Below are positions 48,074 through 58,615 of a DNA stretch of 64,000 bases, piece by piece. Numbering within the stretch: position 1 is the first letter of the stretch; each line of letters begins with the position of its first letter. Both the position numbers and the translations under genes were made by a program. Below the pieces are notes generated by a model. It saw only the letters and a program-made list of their open reading frames with translations. It was not told the origin of the DNA and ran no database searches. The stretch spans positions 366,962-430,961 of the forward strand of contig JAXIVH010000142.1 in assembly GCA_036785325.1 (NCBI GenBank). The letters run 5' to 3'. The stretch comes from Urophycis tenuis (Eukaryota > Chordata > Actinopteri > Gadiformes > Phycidae).

Positions 48074-49329
48074 TTAAACATAGCTGACCCTTTTTTTCCC
48101 CCTTCTCGGGGATTATGCTCCCAGTTTTGATCTCGGACGTCTAGTCACTTATAGCATATAATAATATTCTATTACTGTTAAGCCAACTATGAATAATAAA
48201 ACAGGCCAAAACATGTGTCCTTTATCATAGCTACACGTATTACAAAAAAAACGCGTGAATTGAAAAGTTGAAGGTATGTTTTTAGCTGCTGGGTAGACTT
48301 CAGTCAACCTGACGCAGTTTTGTCTGTGAGCAACCAAATTGCTCGCGGATGGGCTCATTTTAAGCGGGGAAATCTAAGGTTCCCAACGGCGTATGGCAAG
48401 ACTATATTGAGTCATGGGTCGTTGAAATACTAAGCTAATTAATTTCTGTTCTTTATTGAAAGATTGATGTTAATTGAAACGTTGAAGGTATGTTTTTAGC
48501 TGCTGGGTAGACTTCAGTCAACCTGACGCAGTTTTGTCTGTGAGCAACCAGACTGCTCGCGGATGGGCTCATTTTAAGCGGGGAAATCTAAGCTTTCCAA
48601 CGGCGTATGGCAAGACTATATTGACTCATTGGTCGTTGAAATACTAAGATAATTAATTTGTGTTCTGTAAGGAAAGATTGATGTTAATTGAAACGTTGAA
48701 GGTATGTTTTTAGCTGCTGGGTAGACTTCACTCAACCTGACACAGTTTTGTCTGTGAGCAACCAAATTGCTCCGTGATGGGCTCATTATAAGCAGGGAAA
48801 TCTAAGCTTTCCAACGGCGTATGGCAAGACTATATTCACCAAAGGGCCGTTGAAATACTAAGCTAATTAATTTGTGTTCTGTAAGGAAAGATTGATGTTA
48901 ATTGAAACGTTAAAGGTATGTTTTTAGCTGCTGGGTAGACTTCATTCAACCTGACGCAGTTTAGTCTGTGATCAACCAGACTGCTCGCGCATGGGCTCAT
49001 TTTAAGCGGGGAAATCTAAGCTTTCCAACGGCGTATGGCAAGACTATATTGACTCATGGGTCGTTGAAATACTAAGTTAATTAATTTGTGTTCTGTAAGG
49101 AAAGATTGATGTTAATTGAAACGTTTAAGGTATGTTTTTAGCTGCTGGGTAGACTTCAGTCAACCTGACGCAGTTTAGTCTGTGATCAACCAGACTGCTG
49201 GCGGATGGGCTCATTTTAAGCGGGGAAATCTAAGCTTTCCAACGGCGTATGGCAAGACTATATTCACCAAAGGGTCGTTGAAATACTAAGCTAATTAATT
49301 TGTGTTCTGTAAGGAAAGATTGATGTTAA
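48074..49329. repeat. 3' linker and five monomers up to the Kolobok-like element
   Basis: Five monomers from about 48260. The fifth is interrupted at GATGTTAA (TTAA at 49326-49329) by the insertion and continues after 53415. Confidence 0.9.
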
Positions 49330-49502
49330 AGGTCCCATATTATGCAAAATGCACTTTAGAGCGGTTTTCTATCAATAATATGCATCCCCGGCCTGTCTAC
49401 AATCCATCCTGATATGAAAAAAGTTCATCCTCTCGTTTTTTTGCTTTCTTAGTCTTTAGAAAATGTGCGCTAAAACGGGCTGTTTGAGAAATTGTCTGCA
49501 AA

Positions 49503-49510
49503 TGACGTCA
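49503..49510. promoter_or_regulatory. CRE-type palindrome upstream of the THAP gene
   Basis: TGACGTCA, a perfect CREB/ATF consensus, lies 125 bp before the THAP start codon. A CCACGCCCC GC/CACCC box lies at about 49567-49575. The inference is from consensus only. Confidence 0.4.
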
Positions 49511-49928
49511 GCAACAGACTCGGCCGCTCCCCTCAGGCTGGTGGCAACGCCTCCGGTGAAGGTTTGCCACGCCCCTAACAAAGTTTCTAAACACCGCCAT
49601 TATTCCTCTCGCTAGCGTTGCTCCGGTTGGCACAATGGCGAAGGTACGAGCTGGAAGAAGTGGTTGCTCTGTTGTTGGCTGCACAAATGAGCACACAACT
49701 CTTTATAAACCTCCCTCTTCGGAGGTTCTGAGGACTCAATGGGTGAATTTCATTTTTGATGGTGATGTCCCTACAGCAGTTCCCAAAGTGCTGTATGTGT
49801 GTGCTAACCATTTCACGTCGGACTGCTTCATCAACGAGGGACAGTATAAAACTGGATTTGCTAAATCCCTGCGGATTAAAAATGGATCGGTACCAACTGT
49901 CCGCGATCCAACTACGAACGTGGAAGCT

Positions 49929-50649
49929 GTAAGTTTGAACATTTTATTCTGATTTACTGTTTAGCCGGCTTGGCGGCCCCTGTTAGCATGGCAGCTAGCA
50001 TAAAGTACTGTTGGGCCGCGACATAGTCTGCTTATACTAAAGTTACGTTAAAACTAGGGCCGGGACTTTAACGCGTTCATTAAGATGAATGAATGACACA
50101 AAAATAACGCATTTTAATCGCCCTTATTTTTGCACCGCGGAACGTTTATCACTGGGTGAGTTTCAGGTTTACCCATTATACTGGAGCAGTGATCACTGCC
50201 TGAGGCGTTTTGAACACAGCTCAAACTGACTGGTGCCTGTGCACGGCGACCAAGCTTTGATAAACACGCACCGGTTTACAGTATCGTCCCGCATTTTAGC
50301 GGTCGTGGCCACGAGTGGCCGTGGAGCTGAGAACAGCAGAGTTTCCTCTGCTGCAGCAGAATAGCGGACATGTCGTAGCTACAGACATGTCACTGTCTCG
50401 GGTGCATTTTGTTATTATAGGACTTCAACCTCAGAACTCTCTGTCATCAGACTGTCCTGGCCTGTCCTGTGCATACAAACAAACTATGTTTTGTTGCTTA
50501 CCTTATGTATTCAGTCATTATTCAATGGTATATTAAAATGCATGTGAAAAAAATGTTTCTCACTGTTCTCAGATACATAGTGGGGGGAGGGATGATTACA
50601 TTTGTTCTGAGAAGATGTTTTTTTTCTAACCCCTGTGTGCTTGTTATAG
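49929..50649. other. Intron 1 of the THAP remnant, with a repeat-like segment
   Basis: Contains ACTAGGGCCGGGACTTTAAC from about 50053, followed by AACGCATTTTAATCGC. From memory this resembles the start of a common fish hAT-type repeat. I could not find its other end, so it may be a fragment. Confidence 0.35.
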
Positions 50650-51152
50650 ACCAGCTCATCAAAAACATCAACGGCACAGATTCCTGCATCAAGAGATGTT
50701 GCATGCCAGACAGAGATGGAAACACGTTGTGTAGGCACACAGCTGTCCTTCAAGACTCTACGGGCTTCTTACAGGAGTGCAGGTAAACAGCCAGCTTCAT
50801 TAGGCTGCATTTACTTGGGAAGAAGTTAGTAAGGAGTTACATGTTATCATAAATATAATAAAGTTTCTGACATTTTAGATTTTTTTCTTTTGTTATTACA
50901 GACTCTACTTGGCGGCAATGTACTACAACGGAAACGCCAACCGACCACAAGCAAAGACGGACCAAGGTGTACCCCTCTTCAAGGTGCACTTCCCGAAGGC
51001 ATTGAAGGGAGAGTGTAGAGCAAAACCCCTAAAGACAGAGCCAACATACAGTAAGAGTTTACTTTTTAATTTTTTATACCAAAACTAAAGGTTTTTTTTT
51101 AACTTGTTGCACTTACAATCTATAAACATTTCAACAATAAATAACTGTATAA

Positions 51153-51157
<5 letters not shown>

Positions 51158-51200
<43 letters not shown>
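51158..51200. repeat. CA microsatellite in intron 3 of the THAP remnant
   Basis: About 21 CA dinucleotides. Unlike the module tracts it has no CG or TA segments, so it is unrelated to them. Confidence 0.9.
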
Positions 51201-51202
<2 letters not shown>

Positions 51203-51487
51203 CTTATGAAAAATAATAAATTAGATAAAGTGTCAGGAGGTAATGAGCAAAACACTTTCAGTCTCTGAAAAAAGTAAACAATGTCTGTGCATTTCTTGTA
51301 TAAAACAGGGTATGTAGTGGACATGATGGACCTCATCTTCGAGAAGGTGTTTATGGACCCGGCACCCTACACTGATGCAGTCCTGGCAATCCCTGTTCCT
51401 GAAGACCTTGCTGCACAGTTTGAGCGGCCAGACAAGGAGGAGGTCATTGCGGGTTATGTGTCCCGCTTCAATCAAGCAGCTGTTTGA

Positions 51488-52080
51488 ATCCCACGTAGTG
51501 ACCTGTGGCATCAGGAAACTCCGTTTGGATTCGAAGGACCACACAAGCTGGGATGACGACCCGGATTCTGCGTCCCAGCAAGCCCCAACACCAGCTCACA
51601 AAAGAGCGATATGCAAGGTACCTGTAACAACTTCAAGCAATTGGACAAGATATAGCAATTACTTTTTTGTTTTGTATCCCATTTTATTTTTATGGATTGC
51701 CTGCTAAAACATATGGCTACTAAGAGTACTATCCCTCCTATCGTCTCCTCCCCTCTACTACCACTAAACTATTTTCACACACTCTGTGTTTCTACAGATT
51801 CTCCATCCCTGAGTCTACACCTGCGTGGTACCCGTCAACCTGCTCTAACACCGGCCTGCCATCCATCCCATCGGGCTGACATGTTTCCTCCTGCTCCTAC
51901 TCCCACCAGAAGCTTCGTTGCGTTGAACATTTAATGTGTTTATGTGGAGTTGTACATTTTTTTCTTGTCTATACACATCTATTATATATATCTATTATTT
52001 TGTTATGCTACTTTGTTTTGATTAGCACAGTTATAACTTATTTGTTAGTAATGCAATGTCAATAAATGTTTAAAAAGTGT
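51488..52080. other. 3' region of the THAP remnant and intergenic point of convergence
   Basis: After the exon 4 stop, open sequence continues to a possible donor CAAG|GTACCTG at about 51617, and a possible acceptor TTTCTACAG lies near 51798. Whether these add coding exons is unclear. AATAAA at 52061-52066 is a likely polyadenylation signal for the plus strand and lies 15 bp from the stop codon of the opposing gene. Confidence 0.45.
52061..52066 (+). terminator. Polyadenylation signal of the THAP remnant
   Basis: AATAAA about 570 bp after the exon 4 stop codon and immediately before the 3' end of the minus-strand gene, as expected for compact converging genes. Confidence 0.5.
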
Positions 52081-52372
52081 CTACAAAATTTGGCTTGCAT
52101 TCTGGAGCGAGTATACATTGAGGCATACAGGCTCCAATCCAGGATGGTCCACCATGCATTTCTGGTTCCCTTCAACCTCCTGCAGCCGTCTGGTAACCTG
52201 CAAACAAGGTACTACAAACAATAAATGCCATTGTGTTTCATAAGTATGAAATAAACCATAATCAAGACAAACTAGTTTTCACTTTGAATATGTAGATACT
52301 ACCTGTGCTATCTCAAGACAGCAGACATTTTCCTGCTCTGTGGGAATGGTGTTGCAGTTTCCACACAAACAC

Positions 52373-52964
52373 CTGTCAAAAGAAAATTAGTTAGAATTTC
52401 ACTTGAATGCAAGTATAGTTGGATAAGAAGTAAGATTTTCCTAACCATGTCAAGTGCATAAAACTTGTGACATTTGAATAATGTTGAGATGGAAAACAGT
52501 GGCATTTTAATCAACATTACACTGCCTCGATTTTCTACCAGAATGACACATTACTGATACAGACAGACATATTTATGCTGAAATACAAAAGTAAATCCTA
52601 AAGACCTAGAACAACAAACGTCAGGGTGCTGTTACGATGAAACACCTCTGCTAAAACAATCACAAACTTTGCAAAATATAGAATTTAGGTTAGGCCTACT
52701 ATGCAAGCATCGTTTGATAGCCTACTAGTTTCTACATTATACATTTATCCGTAGATAGCATAGATAGCAAGAATACAGTCAAGAGAGATAAGTATAATGT
52801 TACTACACTATTTACAAAATTGCTCATTCACCAAAAAAGCTCGAAGTAACAAAGATACAGCGAAGACGTAACCGTTAGCAGGAGCTAACATGTAAGTAAC
52901 AGTGTAATAACACACAGAACGTAAACAAATAAATATATAAAGTCGCATGATATATGTAACTTAC
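52373..52964. other. Intron 1 of the ballast-like gene
   Basis: AT-rich 592-bp intron on the minus strand with GTAAGT and AG ends. I see no other gene or repeat in it. Confidence 0.6.
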
Positions 52965-53051
52965 CATTCAGAAACCTCCTGCGGCAGCCGCAGAGTAAGA
53001 ATTTCAGCCGGCGTCTCTCCCTCTGGGTCAGATTCAGGCTCAAACTGGTAG

Positions 53052-53109
53052 GGTTGAACTAGAGTCCTTTAGAGAGACTAGAGTCTCTCTATAGTACTCT
53101 AGGTTGAAC
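53052..53109. mobile_element. 42-bp hairpin insertion with 8-bp duplication
   Basis: GGTTGAAC occurs at 53052-53059 and 53102-53109 around a 42-bp insert (53060-53101) with inverted ends TAGAGT and ACTCTA. Its middle is a 10-bp-arm hairpin, TAGAGAGACT and AGTCTCTCTA, separated by AG. An 8-bp duplication and TAGAG ends fit the hAT superfamily, so this may be a minimal hAT-type miniature element. Its removal with one duplication restores the coding frame of the ballast-like gene. Confidence 0.6.
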
Positions 53110-53166
53110 CACAGAGTTTCTGCCAGCCATTGGCCGAGTCAGTCTGTAAACATTAGCACATGCTAT

Positions 53167-53223
53167 GGAGCCGAGGCTCGGCTCCGTAGGGACCACGCCC
53201 CTCACAGAGAGGTGGGCGTGGTC
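53167..53223. promoter_or_regulatory. Two inverted repeats with GC boxes upstream of the ballast-like gene
   Basis: GGAGCCGA and TCGGCTCC (53167-53174 and 53178-53185) form one perfect palindrome with a 3-bp spacer. GACCACGCCC and GGGCGTGGTC (53191-53200 and 53214-53223) form another with a 13-bp spacer. The second contains two opposed CCACGCCC boxes of the SP/KLF type. They lie 37-95 bp upstream of the minus-strand ATG, a plausible promoter. Confidence 0.4.
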
Positions 53224-53399
53224 TGGTGTAGCTCATTTACATAAAAGAGACAGGCCCTGAAACAGACCGTTTTGAACAGAGCTGTTTTTAGGTGATGAAG
53301 AGAGACCTACAATATTTGATCCAAAGGCAATTTTGTCCAAAGCATGTCACAGACATGTCTTTGACACACCTGGGAACTATTTTAATTTGTGGAAACGGG
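53224..53399. other. Right subterminal region of the Kolobok-like element
   Basis: Non-coding sequence between the putative promoter and the right inverted repeat. Includes TTTACATAAAAG, which could serve as a TATA-like box for the minus strand only in a loose sense. No gene seen. Confidence 0.4.
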
Positions 53400-53415
53400 G
53401 CATAATATGGGACCT

Positions 53416-55085
53416 TTAATTGAAACGTTGAAGGTATGTTTTTAGCTGCTGGGTAGACTTCAGTCAACCTGACGCAGTTTAGTCTGTGATCAACCAGACT
53501 GCTGGCGGATGGGCTCATTTTAAGCGGGGAAATCTAAGCTTTTCAACGGCGTATGGCAAGACTATATTGACTCATTGGTCGTTGAAATACTAAGCTAATT
53601 AATTTGTGATCTGTAAGGAAAGATTGATGTTAATTGAAACGTTGAAGGTATGTTTTTAGCTGCTGGGTAGACTTCAGTCAACCTGACACAGTTTTGTCTC
53701 TGAGCAACCAAATTGCTTGGGGATGGGCTCATTTTAAGCGGGGAAATCTAAGCTTTCCAACGGCGTATGGCAAGACTATATTGACTCATGGGTCGTTGAA
53801 ATACTAAGATAATTAATTTGTGTTCTGTAAGGAAAGATTGATGTTAATTGAAACGTTGAAGGTATGTTTTTAGCTGCTGGGTAGACTTCACTCAACCTGA
53901 CACAGTTTTGTCTGTGAGCAACCAAATTGCTCGGGGATGGGCTCATTATAAGCGGGGAAATCTAAGCTTTCCAACGGCGTATGGCAAGACTATATTCACC
54001 AAAGGGCCGTTGAAATACTAAGCTAATTAATTTGTGTTCTGTAAGGAAAGATTGATGTTAATTGAAACGTTGAAGGTATGTTTTTAGCTGCTGGGTAGAC
54101 TTCAGTCAACCTGACGCAGTTTAGTCTGTGAGCAACCAAATTGCTCGGGGATGGGCTCATTATAAGCGGGGAAATCTAAGCTTTCCAACGGCGTATGGCA
54201 AGACTATATTCACCAAAGGGCCTTTGAAATACTAAGCTAATTAATTTGTGTTCTGTAAGGAAAGATTGATGTTAATTGAAACGTTAAAGGTATGTTTTTA
54301 GCTGCTGGGTAGACTTCAGTCAACCTGACGCAGTTTAGTCTGTGATCAACCAGACTGCTCGCGGATGGGCTCATTTTAAGCGGGGAAATCTAAGCTTTCC
54401 AACGGCGTATGGCAAGACTATATTGACTCATGGGTCGTTGAAATACTAAGCTAATTAATTTGTGTTCTGTAAGGAAAGATTGATGTTAATTGAAACGTTG
54501 AAGGTATGTTTTTAGCTGCTGGGTAGACTTCAGTCAACCTGACGCAGTTTAGTCTGTGATCAACCAGACTGCTCGCGGATGGGCTCATTTTAAGCGGGGA
54601 AATCTAAGCTTTCCAACGGCGTATGGCAAGACTATATTCACTAAAGGGTCGTTGAAATACTAAGCTAATTAATTTGTGTTCTGTAAGGAAAGATTGATGT
54701 TAATTGAAACGTTGAAGGTATGTCTTTAGCTGCTGTGTAGACTTCAGTCAACCTGACGCAGATTTGTCTCTGAGCAACCAAATTGCTTGGAGATGGGCTA
54801 ATTTTAAACGGGGAAATCTAAGCTTTCCAACAACGTATGGCATGACTATATTTGCCCATGGGTCGTCGAAATAATAAGCTGATTCATGTGTGTTCTGTTG
54901 GCTGTGGAAAGAAAATAGCACACAAGTCATACCAAGTCACCTTTATTTTTCAGTGATAAACATTAATAAATAAACAGTATGGACATTGTATAAACAGTTG
55001 TATAAAAAGTGTAAACGGTATGAACAGTGTTCTTATAAAAGATATCAATATCAATACTGATCACGTGTGTATTTTATATTTCCAG
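53416..55085. repeat. Monomers after the Kolobok-like element and 5' linker
   Basis: The interrupted monomer resumes at TTAATTGAAACG, followed by seven further GCTGCTG starts. With the five before the insertion the array has twelve monomers, the longest in the window. Confidence 0.9.
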
Positions 55086-55598
55086 GTTATTTGTTGATGA
55101 GCCAGAGCCTGTGACTCCCACCAACCGGCCCGTTCAGCCCACTGCGTTGTCGTCCTCCACCCGGCCGAAGCCTCCTGCGCCCACCCGCCTCCAGCCGAGG
55201 CCTCCTGCTGCGTCAGCCTGTGGCCCGCCCGCCCCCTGTGTCGGCAGCACCCATACCGCTGGTCCTCCCCGCACAGCCACAGGCCCCCTCCGTCCTGCTT
55301 CGTGGGCCATCCTGCAGCTGTCTCTGCAGTCATCGTGTGTCAAAACCATTCAAACTTGTATATGGTAACATTTCAAAATGACACCAGCATAAATGAGGAC
55401 CTTGCAATAGGTTGTGTGTTACATGACCCCCCTGGCATACAGCTGTATGTCTCTGTGAAGGTGGTTGTGAAGAACTGCATCCGGCTGAACAAGTACAAGT
55501 GCCGGTGAGGCAGCAACTCTCTCGAGGGGTTGCACGCCCACCTGGTTAACGCATCCCTTCACAGCGATGTGGGATCATGCCGTTCCAAGTAAGTGATT

Positions 55599-55659
<61 letters not shown>

Positions 55660-55708
55660 GCGCATATATACACACACACACACACACATATATACACACA
55701 CATATATA
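55086..55708 (+). pseudogene. Module 16: exon fragment with TGA and a 1-bp deletion
   Basis: Has TGA at about 55506 and also lacks one C (AACGCATCCC for AACGCCATCCC), making the exon end at 55588. A frameshift after the stop is consistent with no coding constraint. The alternating tract is at about 55602-55708. Confidence 0.6.
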
Positions 55709-57996
55709 TATATATACTTAAACATAGCTGACCCTTTTTTTCCCCCTTCTCGGGGATTATGCTCCCAGTTTTGATCTCGGACGTCTGGTCACTTATAGCA
55801 TATAATAATATTCTATTACTGTTAAGCCAACTATGGATAATAAAACAGGCCAAAACATGTGTCCTTTATCATAGCTACACGTATTACAAAAAAAACGCGT
55901 GAATTGAAAAGTTGAAGGTATGTTTTTAGCTGCTGGGTAGACTTCATTCAACCTGACGCAGTTTAGTCTGTGAGCAACTAAATTGCTCGCGGATGGGCTC
56001 ATTTAAAGCGGGGAAATCTAAAGTTCCCAACGGCGTATGGCAAGACTATATTGAGTCATGGGTCATTGAAATACTAAGCTAATTAATTTCTGTTCTTTAT
56101 TGAAAGATTGATCTTAATTGAAACGTTGAAGGTATGTTTTTAGCTGCTGTGTAGACTTCAGTCAACCTGACGCAGTTTAGTCTTTGAGCAACCAAATTGC
56201 TCAGGGATGGGCTCATTATAAGCGGGGAAAACTAAGCTTTCCAACGGCGTATGGCAAGACTATATTCACCAAAGGGTCTTTGAAATACTAAGCTAATTAA
56301 TTTGTGTTCTGTAAGGAAAGATTGATGTTAATTGAAACGTTAAAGGTATGTTTTTAGCTGCTGGGTAGACTTCATTCAACCTGACGCAGTTTAGTCTGTG
56401 ATTAACCAGACTGCTCGCGGATGGGCTCATTTTAAGCGGGGAAATCTAAGCTTTCCAATGGCGTATGGCAAGACTATATTGACTCATGGGTCGTTGAAAT
56501 ACTAAGCTAATTAATTTGTGATCTGTAAGGAAAGATTGATGTTAATTGAAACGTTGAAGGTATGTTTTTAGCTGCTGGGTAGACTTCAGTCAACCTGAAG
56601 CAAATTGTCTCTGAGCAACCAAATTGCTGGCGGATGGGCTCATTTTAAGCAGGGAAATCTAAGCTTTTCAACGGCGTATGGCAAGACTATATTCACCAAA
56701 GGGCCGTTGAAATACTAAGCTAATTAATTTGTGTTCTGTAAGGAAAGATTGATGTTAATTGAAACGTTGAAGGTATGTTTTTAGCTGCTGGGTAGACTTC
56801 ACTCAACCTGACACAGTTTTGTCTGTGAGCAACCAAATTGCTCGGGAATGGGCTCATTATAAGCGGGGAAATCTAAGCTTTCCAACGGCCTATGGCAAGA
56901 CTATATTCACCAAAGGGGCGTTGAAATACTAAGCTAATTAATTTGTGTTCTGTAAGGAAAGATTGATGTTAATTGAAACGTTTAAGGTATGTTTTTAGCT
57001 GCTGGGTAGACTTCAGTCAACCTGACGCAGTTTAGTCTGTGATCAACCAGACTGCTCGCGGATGGGCTCATTTTAAGCGGGGAAATCTAAGCTTTCCAAC
57101 GGCGTATGGCAAGACTATATTCACTAAAGGGTCGTTGAAATACTAAGCTAATTCTTTTGTGTTCTGTAAGGAAAGATTGATGTTAATTGAAACGTTGAAG
57201 GTATGTCTTTAGCTGCTGTGTAGACTTCAGTCAACCTGACGCAGATTTGTCTGTGAGCAACCAAATTGCTCGGAGATGGACTCATTTTAAGCGGGGAAAT
57301 CTAAGCTTTCCAACGGCGTATGGAAAGACTATATTGACTCATGGCTCGTTGAAATACTAAGCTAATTAATTTGTGTTCTGTAAGGAAAGATTGATGTTAA
57401 TTGAAACGTTGAAGGTATGTTTTTAGCTGCTGGGTAGACTTCAGTCAACCTGACGCAGTTTAGTCTGTGATCAACCAGACTGCTCGCGGATGGGCTCATT
57501 TTAAGCGGGGAAATCTAAGCTTTCCAACGGCGTATGGCAAGACTATATTCACTAAAGGGTCGTTGAAATACTAAGCTAATTAATTTGTGTTCTGTAAGGA
57601 AAGATTGATGTTAATTGAAACGTTGAAGGTATGTCTTTAGCTGCTGTGTAGACTTCAGTCAACCTGACGCAGATTTGTCTGTGAGCAACCAAATTGCTCG
57701 GAGATGGGCTCATTTTAAACGGGGAAATCTAAGCTTTCCAACAACGTATGGCATGACTATATTTGCCCATGGGTCGTCGAAATAATAAGCTGATTCATGT
57801 GTGTTCTGTTGGCTGTGGAAAGAAAATAGCACACAAGTCATACCAAGTCACCTTTATTTTTCAGTGATAAACATTAATAAATAAACAGTATGGACATTGT
57901 ATAAACAGTTGTATAAAAAGTGTAAACGGTATGAACAGTGTTCTTATAAAAGATATCAATATCAATACTGATCACGTGTGTATTTTATATTTCCAG
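55709..57996. repeat. 3' linker, nine monomers, 5' linker
   Basis: Nine monomers from about 55903 to 57800. Private variants are ATGGATAATAAAAC in the linker, CTAAAGTTCCC, CCTGAAGCAAATTG (2-bp loss) and AATTCTTTTGTG. Several share order with 45362-47424. Confidence 0.9.
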
Positions 57997-58510
57997 GTTA
58001 TTTGTTGATGAGCCAGAGCCTGTGACTCCCACCAACCGGCCCGTTCAGCCCACTGCGTTGTCGTCCTCCACCCGGCCGAAGCCTCCTGCGCCCACCCGCC
58101 TCCAGCCGAGGCCTCCTGCTGCGTCAGCCTGTGGCCCGCCCGCCCCCTGTGTCGGCAGCACCCATACCGCTGGTCCTCCCCGCACAGCCACAGGCCCCCT
58201 CCGTCCTGCTTCGTGGGCCATCCTGCAGCTGTCTCTGCAGTCATCGTGTGTCAAAACCATTCAAACTTGTATATGGTAACATTTCAAAATGACACCAGCA
58301 TAAATGAGGACCTTGCAATAGGTTGTGTGTTACATGACCCCCCTGGCATACAGCTGTATGTCTCTGTGAAGGTGGTTGTGAAGAACTGCATCCGGCTGAA
58401 CAAGTACAAGTGCCGGTGAGGCAGCAACTCTCTCGAGGGGTTGCACGCCCACCTGGTTAACGCCATCCCTTCACAGCGATGTGGGATCATGCCGTTCCAA
58501 GTAAGTGATT

Positions 58511-58564
<54 letters not shown>

Positions 58565-58615
58565 TATATACACACACACACACGCATAGATACACACACA
58601 TATATATATATATAC
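57997..58615 (+). pseudogene. Module 17: exon fragment with TGA
   Basis: Consensus sequence, donor after 58500. The alternating tract (about 58513-58615) is interrupted by GCATAGATAC, shared with module 18. Confidence 0.6.

Larger units (their letters stand above)
49635..51487 (+). pseudogene. THAP-domain transposase remnant with missing middle
   Basis: Four recognisable coding exons. Exon 1 (49635-49928) encodes a THAP zinc finger: C11, C16, W36, C56, H59, F60 and the SVPTV motif near the end, with a donor GCT|GTAAGT. Exon 2 (50650-50782) reads ...VACQTEMETRCVGTQLSFKTL, a block that from memory follows THAP in fish transposase-like proteins. Exon 3 (50902-51050) reads LYLAAMYYNGNANRPQAKT... 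and exon 4 (51309-51487) reads YVVDMMDLIF...FERPDKEEVIAGYVSRF and stops; both look like the C-terminus of the same family. Exon 2 ends in phase 1 but exon 3 needs phase 2, and only 119 bp separate them, so the central catalytic exons are probably deleted. The protein would bind element ends through THAP but could not cut. Confidence 0.65.
52081..53130 (-). pseudogene. P2X7 ballast-like cysteine-rich protein gene, broken by a 42-bp insertion
   Basis: Three minus-strand exons: 53130-52965 (ATG at 53130-53128, donor GAATG|GTAAGT), 52372-52303 (between TTTTGACAG and GTAGTA) and 52197-52081 (after TTTGCAG, stop TAG). Phases agree at both joints, and without the 50 added bases the three coding parts sum to 303 nt, that is 100 residues plus stop. 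The exon 1 part contains PYQFEPESDPEGE. Exons 2-3 give WCLCGNC at about 39-45, then PTEQENVCC, RRLQEVEGNQKC and HPGLEPVCLNVYSL. The WC-x-CG-x-C, E-x2-CC and C-x(n)-H-P-x4-P-V-C pattern is that of the zinc-binding cytoplasmic ballast domain of P2X7 receptors, also found in small fish proteins. With the insertion the frame ends after 13 codons. Confidence 0.75.
49330..53415. mobile_element. Kolobok/T2-like DNA transposon carrying two converging gene remnants
   Basis: A 4086-bp insertion with perfect 16-bp inverted ends AGGTCCCATATTATGC (49330-49345, complement at 53400-53415) and a perfect TTAA duplication (49326-49329 and 53416-53419). Removing it restores the monomer reading GATGTTAATTGAAACG. 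TTAA duplication, ends reading TTAAAGG outward, and a THAP domain are the combination known for Kolobok elements and the related T2 families. Inside, a THAP gene remnant runs left to right and a P2X7-ballast-like gene runs right to left, with 3' ends about 20 bp apart near 52070. Confidence 0.85.

Noticed and set aside
50469..50786. Frame LIKNINGTDSCIKRCCMPDRDG as exon 2 of the THAP gene
   Set aside because: The alternative frame (VACQTEMETRCVGTQLS) is in phase with the THAP exon and matches the remembered family block, although the rejected frame would join exon 3 in phase.
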